NCBI RefSeq assembly: GCF_036227205.1
Contig: NZ_CP109442.1
Span: 2,356,001 to 2,420,000, forward strand
From: Amycolatopsis sp. NBC_01480
GTDB taxonomy: Bacteria; Actinomycetota; Actinomycetes; Mycobacteriales; Pseudonocardiaceae
Length of the DNA: 64,000 nucleotides
Direction of reading: 5' to 3'
The notes beneath the pieces are model-generated. The model was not told where the DNA came from. It made no database searches and saw only the letters and a list, made by a program, of their open reading frames with translations. Shown in pieces: positions 56,399-64,000 of the stretch. Position 1 is the first letter of the stretch, and every line of letters starts with the position of its first letter. The position numbers and the translations under genes are program-made.

Positions 56399-57148
56399 AT
56401 GTCCGGTGCACGCGGCTGGCTCCGCCTGATCCCCCTCGCGGTGGTCGTGACGGCCCTGCTCGCGGGGCTGGCGACGTGGGTGAGCGGGTCCGGCATCGAG
56501 TCCGGCCTGGGCGAGCGGTCACGCTCCGCGCTCACCGCGGCCGGGATCACCGGCGGTGACGTGACGTTCTCCGGCCGCGAAGCGACGTTGTCCGGCTTCC
56601 CCGCGGAGCAGGCCGGCCGCGCGCTCGGCATCGTCCAGGGAGTGGACGGGGTCCAGTCGGCGCAGGTTTCCGGCGGCGGCACACCGTCCACGCCCGCGCC
56701 GTCGCCGAGCAGCGCGCCGTCCACCACCGCCCCGCCGCCGAGCCCGTCCACGCCGCCGACCACACCGTCCGCGCCGCCGACGGACCGCGCCGGTGTGCAG
56801 GACGAGCTGGACAAGCAGCTGGCCAGCACCCCCGTGACGTTCAAGCCGGACAGCGCGCAGCTCACCGACGACGGTCAGCAGGCCGCGCGCGGAATCGCGA
56901 AGCTGCTTTCGGCCGCGCCGGACAACCTTCGCTACCGCATCACCGGGCACGTCGCCGACGGCCCGGGCGGGCGAGCCGCCGCGCTCCGGCTCGCCCAGAG
57001 CCGCGCGCGGACCGTCGTGCGGCTGCTCACGGACGAGGGCGTCCCGGCGGACCGGCTCCTCGCCCACGGCACCAGCGTGACCGCGCCGGGCGCCGGCGGC
57101 TCCGGCGACAGCGACCGGCGCGTCGAGATCACAGTCGAAGAGAGGTGA
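56399..57148 (+). CDS. ArfA/OmpATb-like BON and OmpA domain protein
   Basis: 249 aa. N-terminal membrane helix (about 6-28, LRLIPLAVVVTALLAGLATWV), a BON-type domain (about 35-90, SALTAAGITGGDVTFSGREA), a Pro/Ser/Thr linker (about 95-130) and an OmpA domain (VTFKPDSAQLTDDGQQAARGIA, RITGHVADG, AQSRARTVVRLLTDEGVPADRL, DRRVEITVEE). This is the layout of mycobacterial ArfA (OmpATb), linked to growth at acidic pH. The next gene resembles ArfB, supporting the assignment. ATG 56399 starts just before the helix; upstream TTG 56327 is less likely. Confidence 0.82.
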   Translation: MSGARGWLRLIPLAVVVTALLAGLATWVSGSGIESGLGERSRSALTAAGITGGDVTFSGREATLSGFPAEQAGRALGIVQGVDGVQSAQVSGGGTPSTPAPSPSSAPSTTAPPPSPSTPPTTPSAPPTDRAGVQDELDKQLASTPVTFKPDSAQLTDDGQQAARGIAKLLSAAPDNLRYRITGHVADGPGGRAAALRLAQSRARTVVRLLTDEGVPADRLLAHGTSVTAPGAGGSGDSDRRVEITVEER

Positions 57149-57154
57149 CGGCGG

Positions 57155-57595
57155 ATGCTCTGGCTCTTCGGGCAGATCTGGCTCTGGTTGCTCGTCGCGT
57201 TCCTGCTCGGGGCCGCGGTGATGTGGCTGCTGATGCGCGCGACGCGGCCGAAACCGTTGGCGGAGCACGAATTCGACGAGTACGACGAGGCGGATGAGGA
57301 ACCGCTCGACGTGCCGGCGCCGCTGGAGGCCGAGCGGACGCAGTACATCCCGGTCGGCCGTTACGAGCACGAGGACCACCCGCAGCCCGAGCGCGTTTAC
57401 AACGACTACCCCGAGGTCGACCCGGACGAGCCCTACGAGCCGGAGGACCACGCCGAGGGCCGGCTACCGGAGCCCGAAGCGCGGCTGTCGGGTGATCTCG
57501 GCTGGCCCGCCGCGGCGGAGACCGACGCCGAGACGACCGGCGAGTGGCTGCGGACGGACCAGCCCTCACCACGGCAGCCTGGGCGCGGTGGCTGA
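57155..57595 (+). CDS. ArfB-like small membrane protein with acidic tail
   Basis: 146 aa. One N-terminal transmembrane helix (LWLFGQIWLWLLVAFLLGAA, then VMWLL) and a long strongly acidic cytoplasmic tail (EFDEYDEADEEPLD, YNDYPEVDPDEPYEPED). The helix with WLFGQIWLWL resembles ArfB, the partner of ArfA. It starts 6 bp after arfA-like stop, so they form an operon. The tail is much longer than in mycobacteria as I recall it. Confidence 0.7.
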   Translation: MLWLFGQIWLWLLVAFLLGAAVMWLLMRATRPKPLAEHEFDEYDEADEEPLDVPAPLEAERTQYIPVGRYEHEDHPQPERVYNDYPEVDPDEPYEPEDHAEGRLPEPEARLSGDLGWPAAAETDAETTGEWLRTDQPSPRQPGRGG

Positions 57596-57667
57596 CACCC
57601 ACCTGGTAAGTTCGGCTACGCACTGTGAGCGGGAGCCGGCGAGCCCCGGACGAGGTCAGGAGGTCCG

Positions 57668-58147
57668 ATGGCGCTCCCGCACTGGACGCCGCAGAACCTG
57701 CTGCCGCCGGGCCGTCACCCCGCGGACCTGGCCGATGTCTACGAGCGGCTGGTCTTCGACGCGCCGTACCAGAACGAGCGCGAGATCCTGTTCAGCGCGC
57801 TCAACAGCTACCTCGGTGTCGCCCGTCGGGTGATCTCGTCCGGGCGCGCGTGGGTCAGCGGCGCGTTCGTGACGCGGACGACGCCGCACCCGCCGCAGGG
57901 CCTCGACGTGGTGCTGATCCCGGACGAGTGGGGCGCGCTCAAGCGGCTCGACGACCACGGGCGCACCGCGTTGTACGGCCTGCTCACCCTGCGCGGCATC
58001 ATCGTCGGGCAGCCCGCGATGTACCTCGACCAGGTGCAGCCGGTCGGCGGCATGCTCGACGGCTTCCTGTGCCGCCCGGGCGACGAGGACGTGTGGGAGG
58101 CCGTGTGGGCCGACGGCGGCAAGGGGTTCCCGGAGATGGTCTGGTGA
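57668..58147 (+). CDS. DUF6932 protein, nucleotidyltransferase-like
   Basis: 159 aa. LPPGRHPADLADVYERLVFDAP is the DUF6932 opening. The central segment, RAWVSGAFVTRTTPHPPQGL then DVVLIPDEW, resembles the G-[SA]-x-V plus hDhh strand of nucleotidyltransferases, where Asp would bind metal; the second catalytic Asp is not obvious. Excellent AGGAGG before ATG 57668. Its stop overlaps the start of the next gene by 4 nt, so the two are made together, like toxin-antitoxin or antiphage pairs. Family name is recall. Confidence 0.7.
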   Translation: MALPHWTPQNLLPPGRHPADLADVYERLVFDAPYQNEREILFSALNSYLGVARRVISSGRAWVSGAFVTRTTPHPPQGLDVVLIPDEWGALKRLDDHGRTALYGLLTLRGIIVGQPAMYLDQVQPVGGMLDGFLCRPGDEDVWEAVWADGGKGFPEMVW

Positions 58148-59028
58148 GGAACGAGTTCCGCCGCATCGCCGACGAGGTCCCCGGCGGCACCTGGCTCGAC
58201 GACCTGGCGCGTGCGTCCGCGATGGCGGCCAACGCGAAGTTCGAGCGGACCTCGCGCTCGCCGCTGCTGCACGTCTCGGTGATCGGCGAGACGCACATAG
58301 ACGCGTACACCTTTTCCGACATCAGCCGCGCATTGCAGGACGCGACGGCGAAGATCGGCCACATCATCCGCAATCCGTCCAATGAGGTCACCTTCGTCCA
58401 GCAGGCCGACCGGGACAAGGCGCCGCTGATCCAGCGCGGCCAGGCGGGCAACGCGATCTTCTTCGGCTTCCCCGAGCCGGCGCTCGACGACGCGTTGATC
58501 CACGACGGGATCGAGACGCTGTCCGAGCGCGCGGTCAAGGAGCTGTGCGACTTCCTCCCGGCGAACGGCTCCGACGATGGCGCGCTCGACGCCGTGCTGC
58601 TGCAGCGCGACACGGTCCGCAACGCGGTGAGCGACGTGGTCAACGCGGTCAGCAAACACGCGGGCATCGGCATGGCGCTCACGCCGACGGCGGGCGAGCA
58701 GCTGACGCGCAGCATGACCACGGAACAGGCGCGGGTACTGCAAGGCAGCCTGCGTGAATCACGCGAGGCCGTCGGCTACGAGACGGTGAGCGGACGGCTC
58801 GACGGCGTCCGCACGCGGCGGCGGATCTTCTACCTGGAGCGCGAGTCCGGCGGGACGATCCAGGGCGCGGTGGCGCCGGACCTGCTGGACCAGATCAAGG
58901 AGAACCTCGACCGCCCGGTGACGGCGCGGCTGCGCGTGGTCCGCACGACCACCATCGACGGCCGGCGCGGGCGCCCCGTGCACGAGCTGCTGGAGATCAC
59001 GCCGGAAGTGAACCTCTTCGATCATTGA
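58144..59028 (+). CDS. Unknown partner of the DUF6932 protein
   Basis: 294 aa, soluble, no family recognised. N-terminal helical region (NEFRRIADEVPGGTWLDDLA, ASAMAANAKFERTSRSPLLH), a beta-rich segment (LHVSVIGETHIDAYTFSDIS), a long helical region with ALDDALIHDGIETLSERAVKE and SDVVNAVSKHAGIGMALTPT, and a C-terminal beta domain with RRRIFYLERESGGTIQGAV and VTARLRVVRTTTIDGRRG. The 4-nt overlap with the previous gene implies a complex or fixed stoichiometry. Confidence 0.65.
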   Translation: MRNEFRRIADEVPGGTWLDDLARASAMAANAKFERTSRSPLLHVSVIGETHIDAYTFSDISRALQDATAKIGHIIRNPSNEVTFVQQADRDKAPLIQRGQAGNAIFFGFPEPALDDALIHDGIETLSERAVKELCDFLPANGSDDGALDAVLLQRDTVRNAVSDVVNAVSKHAGIGMALTPTAGEQLTRSMTTEQARVLQGSLRESREAVGYETVSGRLDGVRTRRRIFYLERESGGTIQGAVAPDLLDQIKENLDRPVTARLRVVRTTTIDGRRGRPVHELLEITPEVNLFDH

Positions 59029-59032
59029 TTGG

Positions 59033-59067
59033 CCCCGCCGCCATTCACCACCGTGAATTCCGCGGGG
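59033..59067. terminator. Compound hairpin after the DUF6932 cassette
   Basis: CCCCGC and GCGGGG form the outer stem and ATTCAC/GTGAAT the inner one. Starts 5 bp after the stop codon. No T-run. The following 59068-59280 is AT-richer and holds the promoter of the next gene (GTTAACGT near 59243). Confidence 0.45.
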
Positions 59068-59280
59068 ATTTCGCCTGCCCTGCGTGCACCCTATTTTGAT
59101 CATGGCGGAATATCCTTTTCGGACAGGTTCCAGCAGGTCATCGCGGGCTCGCGGCGCCAGTAAATGACCGGAGTCCGGCCAAAGCGGTGAAATGCTGACG
59201 TTTTCCAGTATGTAACGATTTCGTCTACCGCCACACTTTTGGGTTAACGTCGTCGCACTTCAACCCGAAGGGCCCCACGC

Positions 59281-59946
59281 ATGACGTCCGACCCCCGGTA
59301 CCCGCCTGCCCCCGCACGCCACGGCCGCCCGCCCGCGCCCGTCTCCGTCACGCAGCGCCGCGCGCCGGCCAGACCCAAGCTGAACTTCTACGCCGTGATC
59401 GCGCTGGTGTGCGGTCTCGCGGCGATTCTTGTGGCCTTCATGCCGGACTACAGCTACCTCGTGTGGCCGCTGGCCGGTGTCGGACTGATCCTCTCGATCG
59501 TCGGCCTGGTGCTGGCCGGCCGCGACGTCGTGCGGGGCCGCGGTCTCGCCGTGCTCGGCCTGCTGGTGTCGGTGGCCGCGGCCCTGCTGTCCGGCGTGAT
59601 GCTGCTGTTCCCGTCGGCCTTCGGCGCGGTCGGCGCGAGCGAGCTGCACCTGCCGCCGGTCTCCGGCGACAGGCATTCGGTCGACTACGTGGTCACTTCG
59701 GCGGGCGGCGCGACCGTCCGCTACGGCACGCTGAACGACCAGCGCACCGACGAGGCTCCCCCGAGCACCGACCAGTGGCACGGCAAGGCCTCCTACAACG
59801 GTGGCGCGCCGATCCTGTCCCTCACCGCCGACAGCTCGAACGCGGGCGTCAGCAACCAGATCAGCTGCGCCATCGTGGTCGACGGGAAAACCGTCGCGGA
59901 GAACAGCGGCACGACCATCGCGCTGTGCACGGCCAACGTGGGCTGA
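59281..59946 (+). CDS. DUF4190-like membrane protein with MmpS-type C-terminal domain
   Basis: 221 aa. A basic Pro-rich start, three hydrophobic helices (FYAVIALVCGLAAILVAF, VWPLAGVGLILSIVGLVLAG, GLAVLGLLVSVAAALLSGVM) as in DUF4190, then an outer beta domain: SVDYVVTSAGGATVRYGTLN, DQWHGKASYNGGAPILSLTA, SCAIVVDGKTVAENSG, ending with Cys. The latter matches MmpS-family and related export-accessory domains. No MmpL partner is adjacent. Function unknown. Confidence 0.7.
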   Translation: MTSDPRYPPAPARHGRPPAPVSVTQRRAPARPKLNFYAVIALVCGLAAILVAFMPDYSYLVWPLAGVGLILSIVGLVLAGRDVVRGRGLAVLGLLVSVAAALLSGVMLLFPSAFGAVGASELHLPPVSGDRHSVDYVVTSAGGATVRYGTLNDQRTDEAPPSTDQWHGKASYNGGAPILSLTADSSNAGVSNQISCAIVVDGKTVAENSGTTIALCTANVG

Positions 59947-60253
59947 AACCCTGTCCGAGACGAACACCCGCGGCCTGGCGGCCGGCCGGCCTACCCCCAT
60001 TTCGGCCGGCCAACCGCCACCGAACCGCTCCTGGCGGCTCTTCCGGCCCCGGCCGCGGACGGTCGCGGGGCCGCGGTGCCGGCTTCTCTGTCTGCCCCTC
60101 CCCTAGGGCTCCGCCGGCACCGGACGGACCCTACGCGGGCCCGTTCCGATCACGCTAAGAAACCACTAAGGATGCCCAGCCAGGGTATGGACCACCTGCG
60201 CAAACACACGTGAAACTGATTCAACCACCTCTTGCGCAGACCGTGCCTCGGGG
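59947..60253. other. Gene-free gap between convergent genes
   Basis: 307 bp. GGCCGGCC at 59980-59987 can pair with GGCCGGCC at 60004-60011 as a weak GC hairpin close to the end of the MmpS-like gene. The rest is C/G-rich without a convincing reading frame, then AT-richer near 60155-60250. Nothing else recognised. Confidence 0.4.
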
Positions 60254-61168
60254 CTAAACCGCGGCCACGGCGAAGTAGTGGTCGAGCTCGAGGTCGGCGA
60301 GCAGGCCGGGCAATTCCGGCGTCCAGTCCAGCAGCTTCCGGGTGCGGGCACTGGACGTGGGGTTGTCGGCCCCGACCACCGCGGCGAGGAAGCCGAAGTG
60401 CTCCGGCGCGGTCTCGTCGGCGATGGGGGCGACGGGCACGCCGAGACGACGTCCGATGACCTCGGCGATCTGCCGCAGCGGGACGCCCTCGTCGTCCACC
60501 GCGTGCAGCCGCGAGCCGGCCGGGGCCGATTCCAGCGCCAGCCGGTAAAGCCGGGCGGCGTCCGTGGTCTGGACGGCGGGCCAGCGGTTGGCGCCGTCGC
60601 CGAGGTAGCCGGAAATGCCCTTCGCGCGGGCGGTTTCGACCAGCATCTTGACGAAGCCGTGGTGGTCCAGCGGGCCGTGCACGGTCGGCGGGAGCCGGAC
60701 GATCGAGGACCGGACGCCGCGCTCAGCCAGCCCGATCACGGTGTTCTCCGACTCGATCCTCGGCCCCGACTCGAGCGTGTCCTCCTCCGTGATGGCCCGC
60801 CCCAGCCCGGCAGCGGCGAGCATGGCCGTGCCCGATGTGGTCACCAACGGCTTTCCGGTGCCGGCCAGTGCTTCGCCCAAGACCTGCACCACGGTCAGGT
60901 CGTCTTTGATCGCGGTCTCGTAGTCGCCGCTCATCATGGCTTCGTGTTTGAAGGCGAGGTGGACGACGCCGTCGGCCGCCGAAGCGGCTTCGCGCAAGCC
61001 TTCGAGGTCGTCCAGGTCGCCGCGGCGCACCTCGGCGCCGAGCGCCTTGACCTTGGCCGCAGACGCGTCCGACCGCGCCAGGCCCACGACCTCGTGCCCG
61101 GCCGAGACGAGTTCGGCGACCACGGCCGAGCCGACGTGACCGGACGAGCCGGTGATGAAAACCCGCAT
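60254..61168 (-). CDS. NAD-dependent epimerase/dehydratase family oxidoreductase (atypical SDR)
   Basis: 304 aa extended/atypical short-chain dehydrogenase. VFITGSSGHVGSAVVAELVSAG is the NAD(P)-binding Gly motif, then GDLDDLEGLREAASAADGVVHLA and the STxG-type strand VTTSGTAML; the usual YxxxK is not clear. AGGAGGA stands 6 nt before ATG 61168. Divergent from a TetR regulator with two matching operator boxes between, so probably repressed by it and induced by an unknown ligand. Confidence 0.9.
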   Translation of the reverse strand: MRVFITGSSGHVGSAVVAELVSAGHEVVGLARSDASAAKVKALGAEVRRGDLDDLEGLREAASAADGVVHLAFKHEAMMSGDYETAIKDDLTVVQVLGEALAGTGKPLVTTSGTAMLAAAGLGRAITEEDTLESGPRIESENTVIGLAERGVRSSIVRLPPTVHGPLDHHGFVKMLVETARAKGISGYLGDGANRWPAVQTTDAARLYRLALESAPAGSRLHAVDDEGVPLRQIAEVIGRRLGVPVAPIADETAPEHFGFLAAVVGADNPTSSARTRKLLDWTPELPGLLADLELDHYFAVAAV

Positions 61169-61220
61169 GAGAACTCCTCCTGGGAAACCGGGCCGCCGGT
61201 GGAGCGGCCCAGCCAGATGA

Positions 61221-61238
61221 TGACACCTGGTGCCATGA
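61221..61238. promoter_or_regulatory. TetR operator box 1
   Basis: TGACACCTGGTGCCATGA; inner palindrome CACC-T-GGTG. A second copy lies 31 bp further on. Confidence 0.7.
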
Positions 61239-61251
61239 CTATAACACCGGA

Positions 61252-61269
61252 CGACACCGGGTGCCATCA
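61252..61269. promoter_or_regulatory. TetR operator box 2
   Basis: CGACACCGGGTGCCATCA; same GACACC-N-GGTGCCAT layout as box 1. A -10-like TAGAAT follows at 61272, 7 nt before the regulator's ATG region, so box 2 overlaps the regulator promoter. Confidence 0.7.
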
Positions 61270-61283
61270 CCTAGAATGAGGAC

Positions 61284-61856
61284 ATGGGCCGATGGGAACC
61301 GAACGCACGTGAGCGACTGGAGCTGGCCGCGCTCGAGCTGTTCCGCGAGCGCGGTTACGACGGCACCACCGTCGCGGAGATCGCCGAGCGCGCGGGCCTG
61401 ACCAAGCGGAGCTTCTTCCGGCACTTCGCCGACAAGCGGGAGCTGCTGTTCAGCGGCCAGGAGCAGCTCACCCGGTTGATCGCCGACACGATCGCCGGCG
61501 CACCCGCGTCCGCGACCCCGCTCGAAGCGATCACCGCCGCGCTGATGGCCCTCGACCCGGTCTTCGACGACGAGCGGCGCCCGCTGGCCCGGGAGCGCCA
61601 GGCGATCATCGTGGACAACCTCGAGCTGCGGGAACGGGAGCTGCTCAAGAGCACCGTGCTGACCACGGCCATGGCCGAAGCCCTCCGCGAACGCGGCGAC
61701 TCGGAACCCGTCGCGAACCTCGCCGCCGAATTCGGCGGCCTCGCCCTGCACATCGCCTTCACCCGCTGGGTCGAGCCGGACGCCAAGCAGGACTACGCGA
61801 AACTCGCCCAGCAGGCCGTCGACGAGCTGCGCGCCACCGCCGCCGAACTCGGCTGA
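61284..61856 (+). CDS. TetR family regulator
   Basis: 190 aa. HTH about 10-55: RERLELAALELFRERGYDGT, TVAEIAERAGLTKRSFFRHF, ADKRELLF, a near-consensus TetR_N. The C-terminal domain is helical (AMAEALRERGDSEPVANLAAEF). ATG 61284 is preceded by GAGGAC. Divergent from the SDR gene. A 46-bp palindrome follows its stop. Confidence 0.93.
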   Translation: MGRWEPNARERLELAALELFRERGYDGTTVAEIAERAGLTKRSFFRHFADKRELLFSGQEQLTRLIADTIAGAPASATPLEAITAALMALDPVFDDERRPLARERQAIIVDNLELRERELLKSTVLTTAMAEALRERGDSEPVANLAAEFGGLALHIAFTRWVEPDAKQDYAKLAQQAVDELRATAAELG

Positions 61857-61867
61857 ACCCCTAGGCC

Positions 61868-61913
61868 CTCGTGAGTGTTCATGCCGGTTAGAACCGTCAT
61901 AGGCACTCACGAG
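61868..61913. repeat. 46-bp dispersed palindrome, copy 4
   Basis: CTCGTGAGTGTTCATGCCGG and CCGTCATAGGCACTCACGAG around TTAGAA. The right arm has diverged at two more positions. Flanking CTAGG and CCTAG extend the inverted repeat outward to about 61861-61919. Lies between the TetR gene and the convergent AfsR-like gene. Confidence 0.85.
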
Positions 61914-61915
61914 GC

Positions 61916-64000
61916 CTAGTCCAGCTCGGCGGCCTCCGCCCGCAGGTCCGAGACCCGGCCCGGGTTCGTCCACTCGTACAGCCCCAAAGCGAGCGCGTAC
62001 TGCTCCCGCGCCGCGTCCACATCGCCCCCGGCCCGCAGGATCCGCGCGAGCGTGACGCGCAGGACGCCTTCCTGCAGTTCGAGTTGACGCGCCGTCGCCA
62101 GCTCGACGCCTTCGCGCGTGTAGCGCTCGGCCGCCTCCCGATCACCGGCGCGCAGGTGCAGTTCGGCGAGATTGTTCAACGACACCACGGCATAACTGTC
62201 GTCGCCCAGCTCGCGGTCGATCTCCAGCGAGCCCAGCTGGTGGGTGATCGCGTCCTGGACGCGGCCGGCCCGCTTCTCCGTCTCGGCGCAGTTCGCCAGC
62301 GCCTGCCCGCGCAGCTCGAGGTCGCCGGTCCGCTCGGTCTCCGCGACCGCCTCGCGCAGCCGCTCGATGGCCTCATCATGGTGCGACAGCAGGGAAAGCG
62401 CGCTGCCGAGGTGGATGTTCGCCGACGTCACCAGCCGCTTGTCGCCCAGCCCGCCGGCCAGGTCTAGGGCGCGCTCGGCGTCGGCGAGGCAGCCCTGCGG
62501 CAGCTCGAACGTCAACGCGATGGCACAGCGGGAGATCAGCATCCAGCACTGCCCGAGCACCTCGCCCGCGGCCTCGGCGGCGGCCAGCCCGAGGTCGACC
62601 AGGCGGTTCCAGTCGTCGAACAGCGGGTGCACCACGCGGTAGGTGTGCGCGACCCGCGCCAGCCGCCAGACGTCGGAGTACCGCGCGGCGGTGTACGCGG
62701 CGTCGAGCACCGCCAGCAGGTTCGGCCACTCGGCGGCAAACCAGTCCTGCGCCTCGTCGTAGGTCCGCAACGGCGGCAGCGCCTCGGCCGGCAGCGCGCC
62801 GGTGAAGTCGAGCGAGTCGACGATCCGCAGCATCCGGCGCCGGGCCGTGTCCGACGCGACCTGGTAGTAGCGCACGGCATTGGCCAGCACGCCCGCGTGC
62901 TCCTCAGTGTCCAATTCGGACTGCGCCAGCTCCCACAGGTACAGCCGGACGAGATCGTGCGGGACGAAGACGTCGCGCGCGGTCTCGGCGAGCAGGTTGT
63001 GCGTCGCGAGCGTCCGCAGCGCGCGCCGCGCCTGCGCGACGGGGATCCCGGCCACCGCGGCCATCAGGTGCGGGCCCACCGCCTCGCCCGGCAGGGCGCC
63101 GAGCCACAGCAGCAGCCGGGCCAGGTCCGGGGGCAGGCCGCGGAACGAGACGTCGAACGCCGCCCGCACGCCGTCGTCCGCACCGTCCACCTGGAGCGCG
63201 GCGAGGCGGGTGCGCTCGTTGAACAGCTCGTCGACCAGGTCCTTGCGGGTCCACTGTGGACTGGACGACAGCCGAGCGCCGGCGATCCGCAACGCCAGCG
63301 GCAGGTAACCGCAGAGCCGGGCGAGCGCGTGGTTCAGGTCGAAGTCGCCTGGGCCGGCCAGCTCCTCGATCACGCGCACGGCGTCCTCGGGCGCGAGCGT
63401 GCCCAGCACCCGCAGCCGCGCGGCGTTCGAAACGGCCAGGCCCTCCAGCCGCGAGCGGCTCGTCACCACGGTCATCGACCGCGAGCTGGGCGGCAGCAGC
63501 GGGCGGACCTGCTCGGCCGTGCGCGCGTCGTCGAGCAGCACGAGCATCCGCCGTCCGGCGATCAGCGACCGGTACAGCGCGACGCGTTCGTGCAGTTGCT
63601 CCGGCACCTCACTCGCCGCCACGCCGAGGCCGAGCAGGAACTGGGTCAGCAGGTCCGCGGGTGCCAGCGGCGCTTCGTGCGGGTCGAAACCGCGCAGCGA
63701 CGCGAACAGCACGCCGTCCGGAAAGCGCTTCGCCACGCGGTGCGCCCACCACACGACCAGCGCGCTCTTGCCTACCCCGGCCGTCCCGGAGACGACGGCG
63801 ACGGTGCTCTCGGTGGTCTCGGCCAGCCGGTCGAGCCAGGCCAGCTCCTCGTCGCGGCCGGCCAGCGCCGGCAGTGCGGCGGGCAGCTGTGAAGGCGCTT
63901 TCCCTGGCTCGGCCGGGCCCGGCGCGGCGACGCTGGGCGCACCCAGATCGTCGTTCAGCACCCGTTCGTGCAGCCAGCGCAGCTCGCTGCCGGGCTCGAC
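61916..64000 (-). CDS. AfsR/SARP-type regulator, N-terminus outside the window
   Basis: At least 694 aa. The frame stays open to the window edge, where EPGSELRWLHERVL matches the end of a bacterial transcriptional activation domain, so the winged-helix and most of BTAD lie beyond. Visible: NB-ARC ATPase with P-loop VSGTAGVGKSALVVWWAHRV, RRMLVLLDDARTAEQVRPLL, VVTSRSRLEGLAV, GYLPLALRIAGARL; a winged-helix connector; and about 300 residues of TPR helices (LAELHLRAGDREAAERYTREG). A paralogue of the protein at 13327 but clearly distinct. Probably a pathway-specific regulator of genes outside the window. Confidence 0.9.
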   Translation of the reverse strand, partial: VEPGSELRWLHERVLNDDLGAPSVAAPGPAEPGKAPSQLPAALPALAGRDEELAWLDRLAETTESTVAVVSGTAGVGKSALVVWWAHRVAKRFPDGVLFASLRGFDPHEAPLAPADLLTQFLLGLGVAASEVPEQLHERVALYRSLIAGRRMLVLLDDARTAEQVRPLLPPSSRSMTVVTSRSRLEGLAVSNAARLRVLGTLAPEDAVRVIEELAGPGDFDLNHALARLCGYLPLALRIAGARLSSSPQWTRKDLVDELFNERTRLAALQVDGADDGVRAAFDVSFRGLPPDLARLLLWLGALPGEAVGPHLMAAVAGIPVAQARRALRTLATHNLLAETARDVFVPHDLVRLYLWELAQSELDTEEHAGVLANAVRYYQVASDTARRRMLRIVDSLDFTGALPAEALPPLRTYDEAQDWFAAEWPNLLAVLDAAYTAARYSDVWRLARVAHTYRVVHPLFDDWNRLVDLGLAAAEAAGEVLGQCWMLISRCAIALTFELPQGCLADAERALDLAGGLGDKRLVTSANIHLGSALSLLSHHDEAIERLREAVAETERTGDLELRGQALANCAETEKRAGRVQDAITHQLGSLEIDRELGDDSYAVVSLNNLAELHLRAGDREAAERYTREGVELATARQLELQEGVLRVTLARILRAGGDVDAAREQYALALGLYEWTNPGRVSDLRAEAAELD

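Overview
The window is high-GC (about 70 percent) actinobacterial chromosome with dense genes, GTG and TTG starts and short gaps. Protein families (GAF-ANTAR regulator, NIT-domain kinase, AfsR/SARP regulators, CIRCE-controlled groEL, DasR-type repressor, LppU/MmpS/ArfA-like envelope proteins) and the style of its intergenic palindromes point to Pseudonocardiaceae, most likely Amycolatopsis or a close relative. This placement is inference from recalled families; no search was run.

Layout. (1) 1-6.4 kb, sensing: a truncated ECF sigma factor, a GAF-ANTAR antiterminator, cutC, and a nitrate-sensor-type histidine kinase divergent from an orphan solute-binding lipoprotein. (2) 6.4-13.3 kb: LppU-like protein, XPB helicase, an efflux pump divergent from its TetR repressor across a 31-bp palindrome, a DUF4253 gene with a hairpin over its ribosome site, then 1.2 kb of decayed DNA holding a DUF72 gene remnant and two degenerate repeat blocks. 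(3) 13.3-20.8 kb: AfsR-like regulator, menC, exported PheC-like protein, PspC protein, a 30-bp tandem repeat array, a small membrane protein, and groEL2 under two CIRCE operators. (4) 21-35.4 kb, conserved core: Ser/Thr kinase, cold-shock protein, two AIM24 proteins, moeA, an MFS/ArsR pair, psd-pssA, TetR/nitroreductase, a two-domain AAA ATPase, LytR_C/DUF3263 pair and peptide deformylase. From memory this resembles the Rv0429c-Rv0440 neighbourhood of Mycobacterium tuberculosis. (5) 35.5-48.7 kb, thiamine region: glucoamylase, a TPP riboswitch with thiC-thiD, an inserted-looking HxlR/oxidoreductase/PI-PLC block, a second thiD, thiG-thiS-thiO behind a second TPP riboswitch, divergent thiE. (6) 48.8-54.4 kb: threonine dehydratase-like enzyme, DHA2 efflux pump, and an amino-sugar module (DasR-like GntR, SIS protein, GlcNAc kinase) with a dre-like operator. 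(7) 54.5-64 kb: DUF3159 membrane protein, SGNH hydrolase, ArfA/ArfB-like pair, a coupled two-gene cassette of a nucleotidyltransferase-like DUF6932 protein and an unknown partner, an MmpS-like protein, SDR/TetR pair, and an AfsR-like regulator running off the end.

How the parts interact: thiamine genes share TPP riboswitches; the amino-sugar genes share a probable DasR operator, and a second dre-like box before thiD2 may tie the two systems together. Efflux and redox genes are each paired with a neighbouring repressor over visible palindromes. The most striking structural signal is a 46-bp palindrome present four times, always in the gap between convergent genes, plus a fifth convergent gap with an unrelated 20-bp-stem palindrome; these look like dispersed bidirectional terminators. 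No rRNA, tRNA, CRISPR array, transposase or phage gene was seen.
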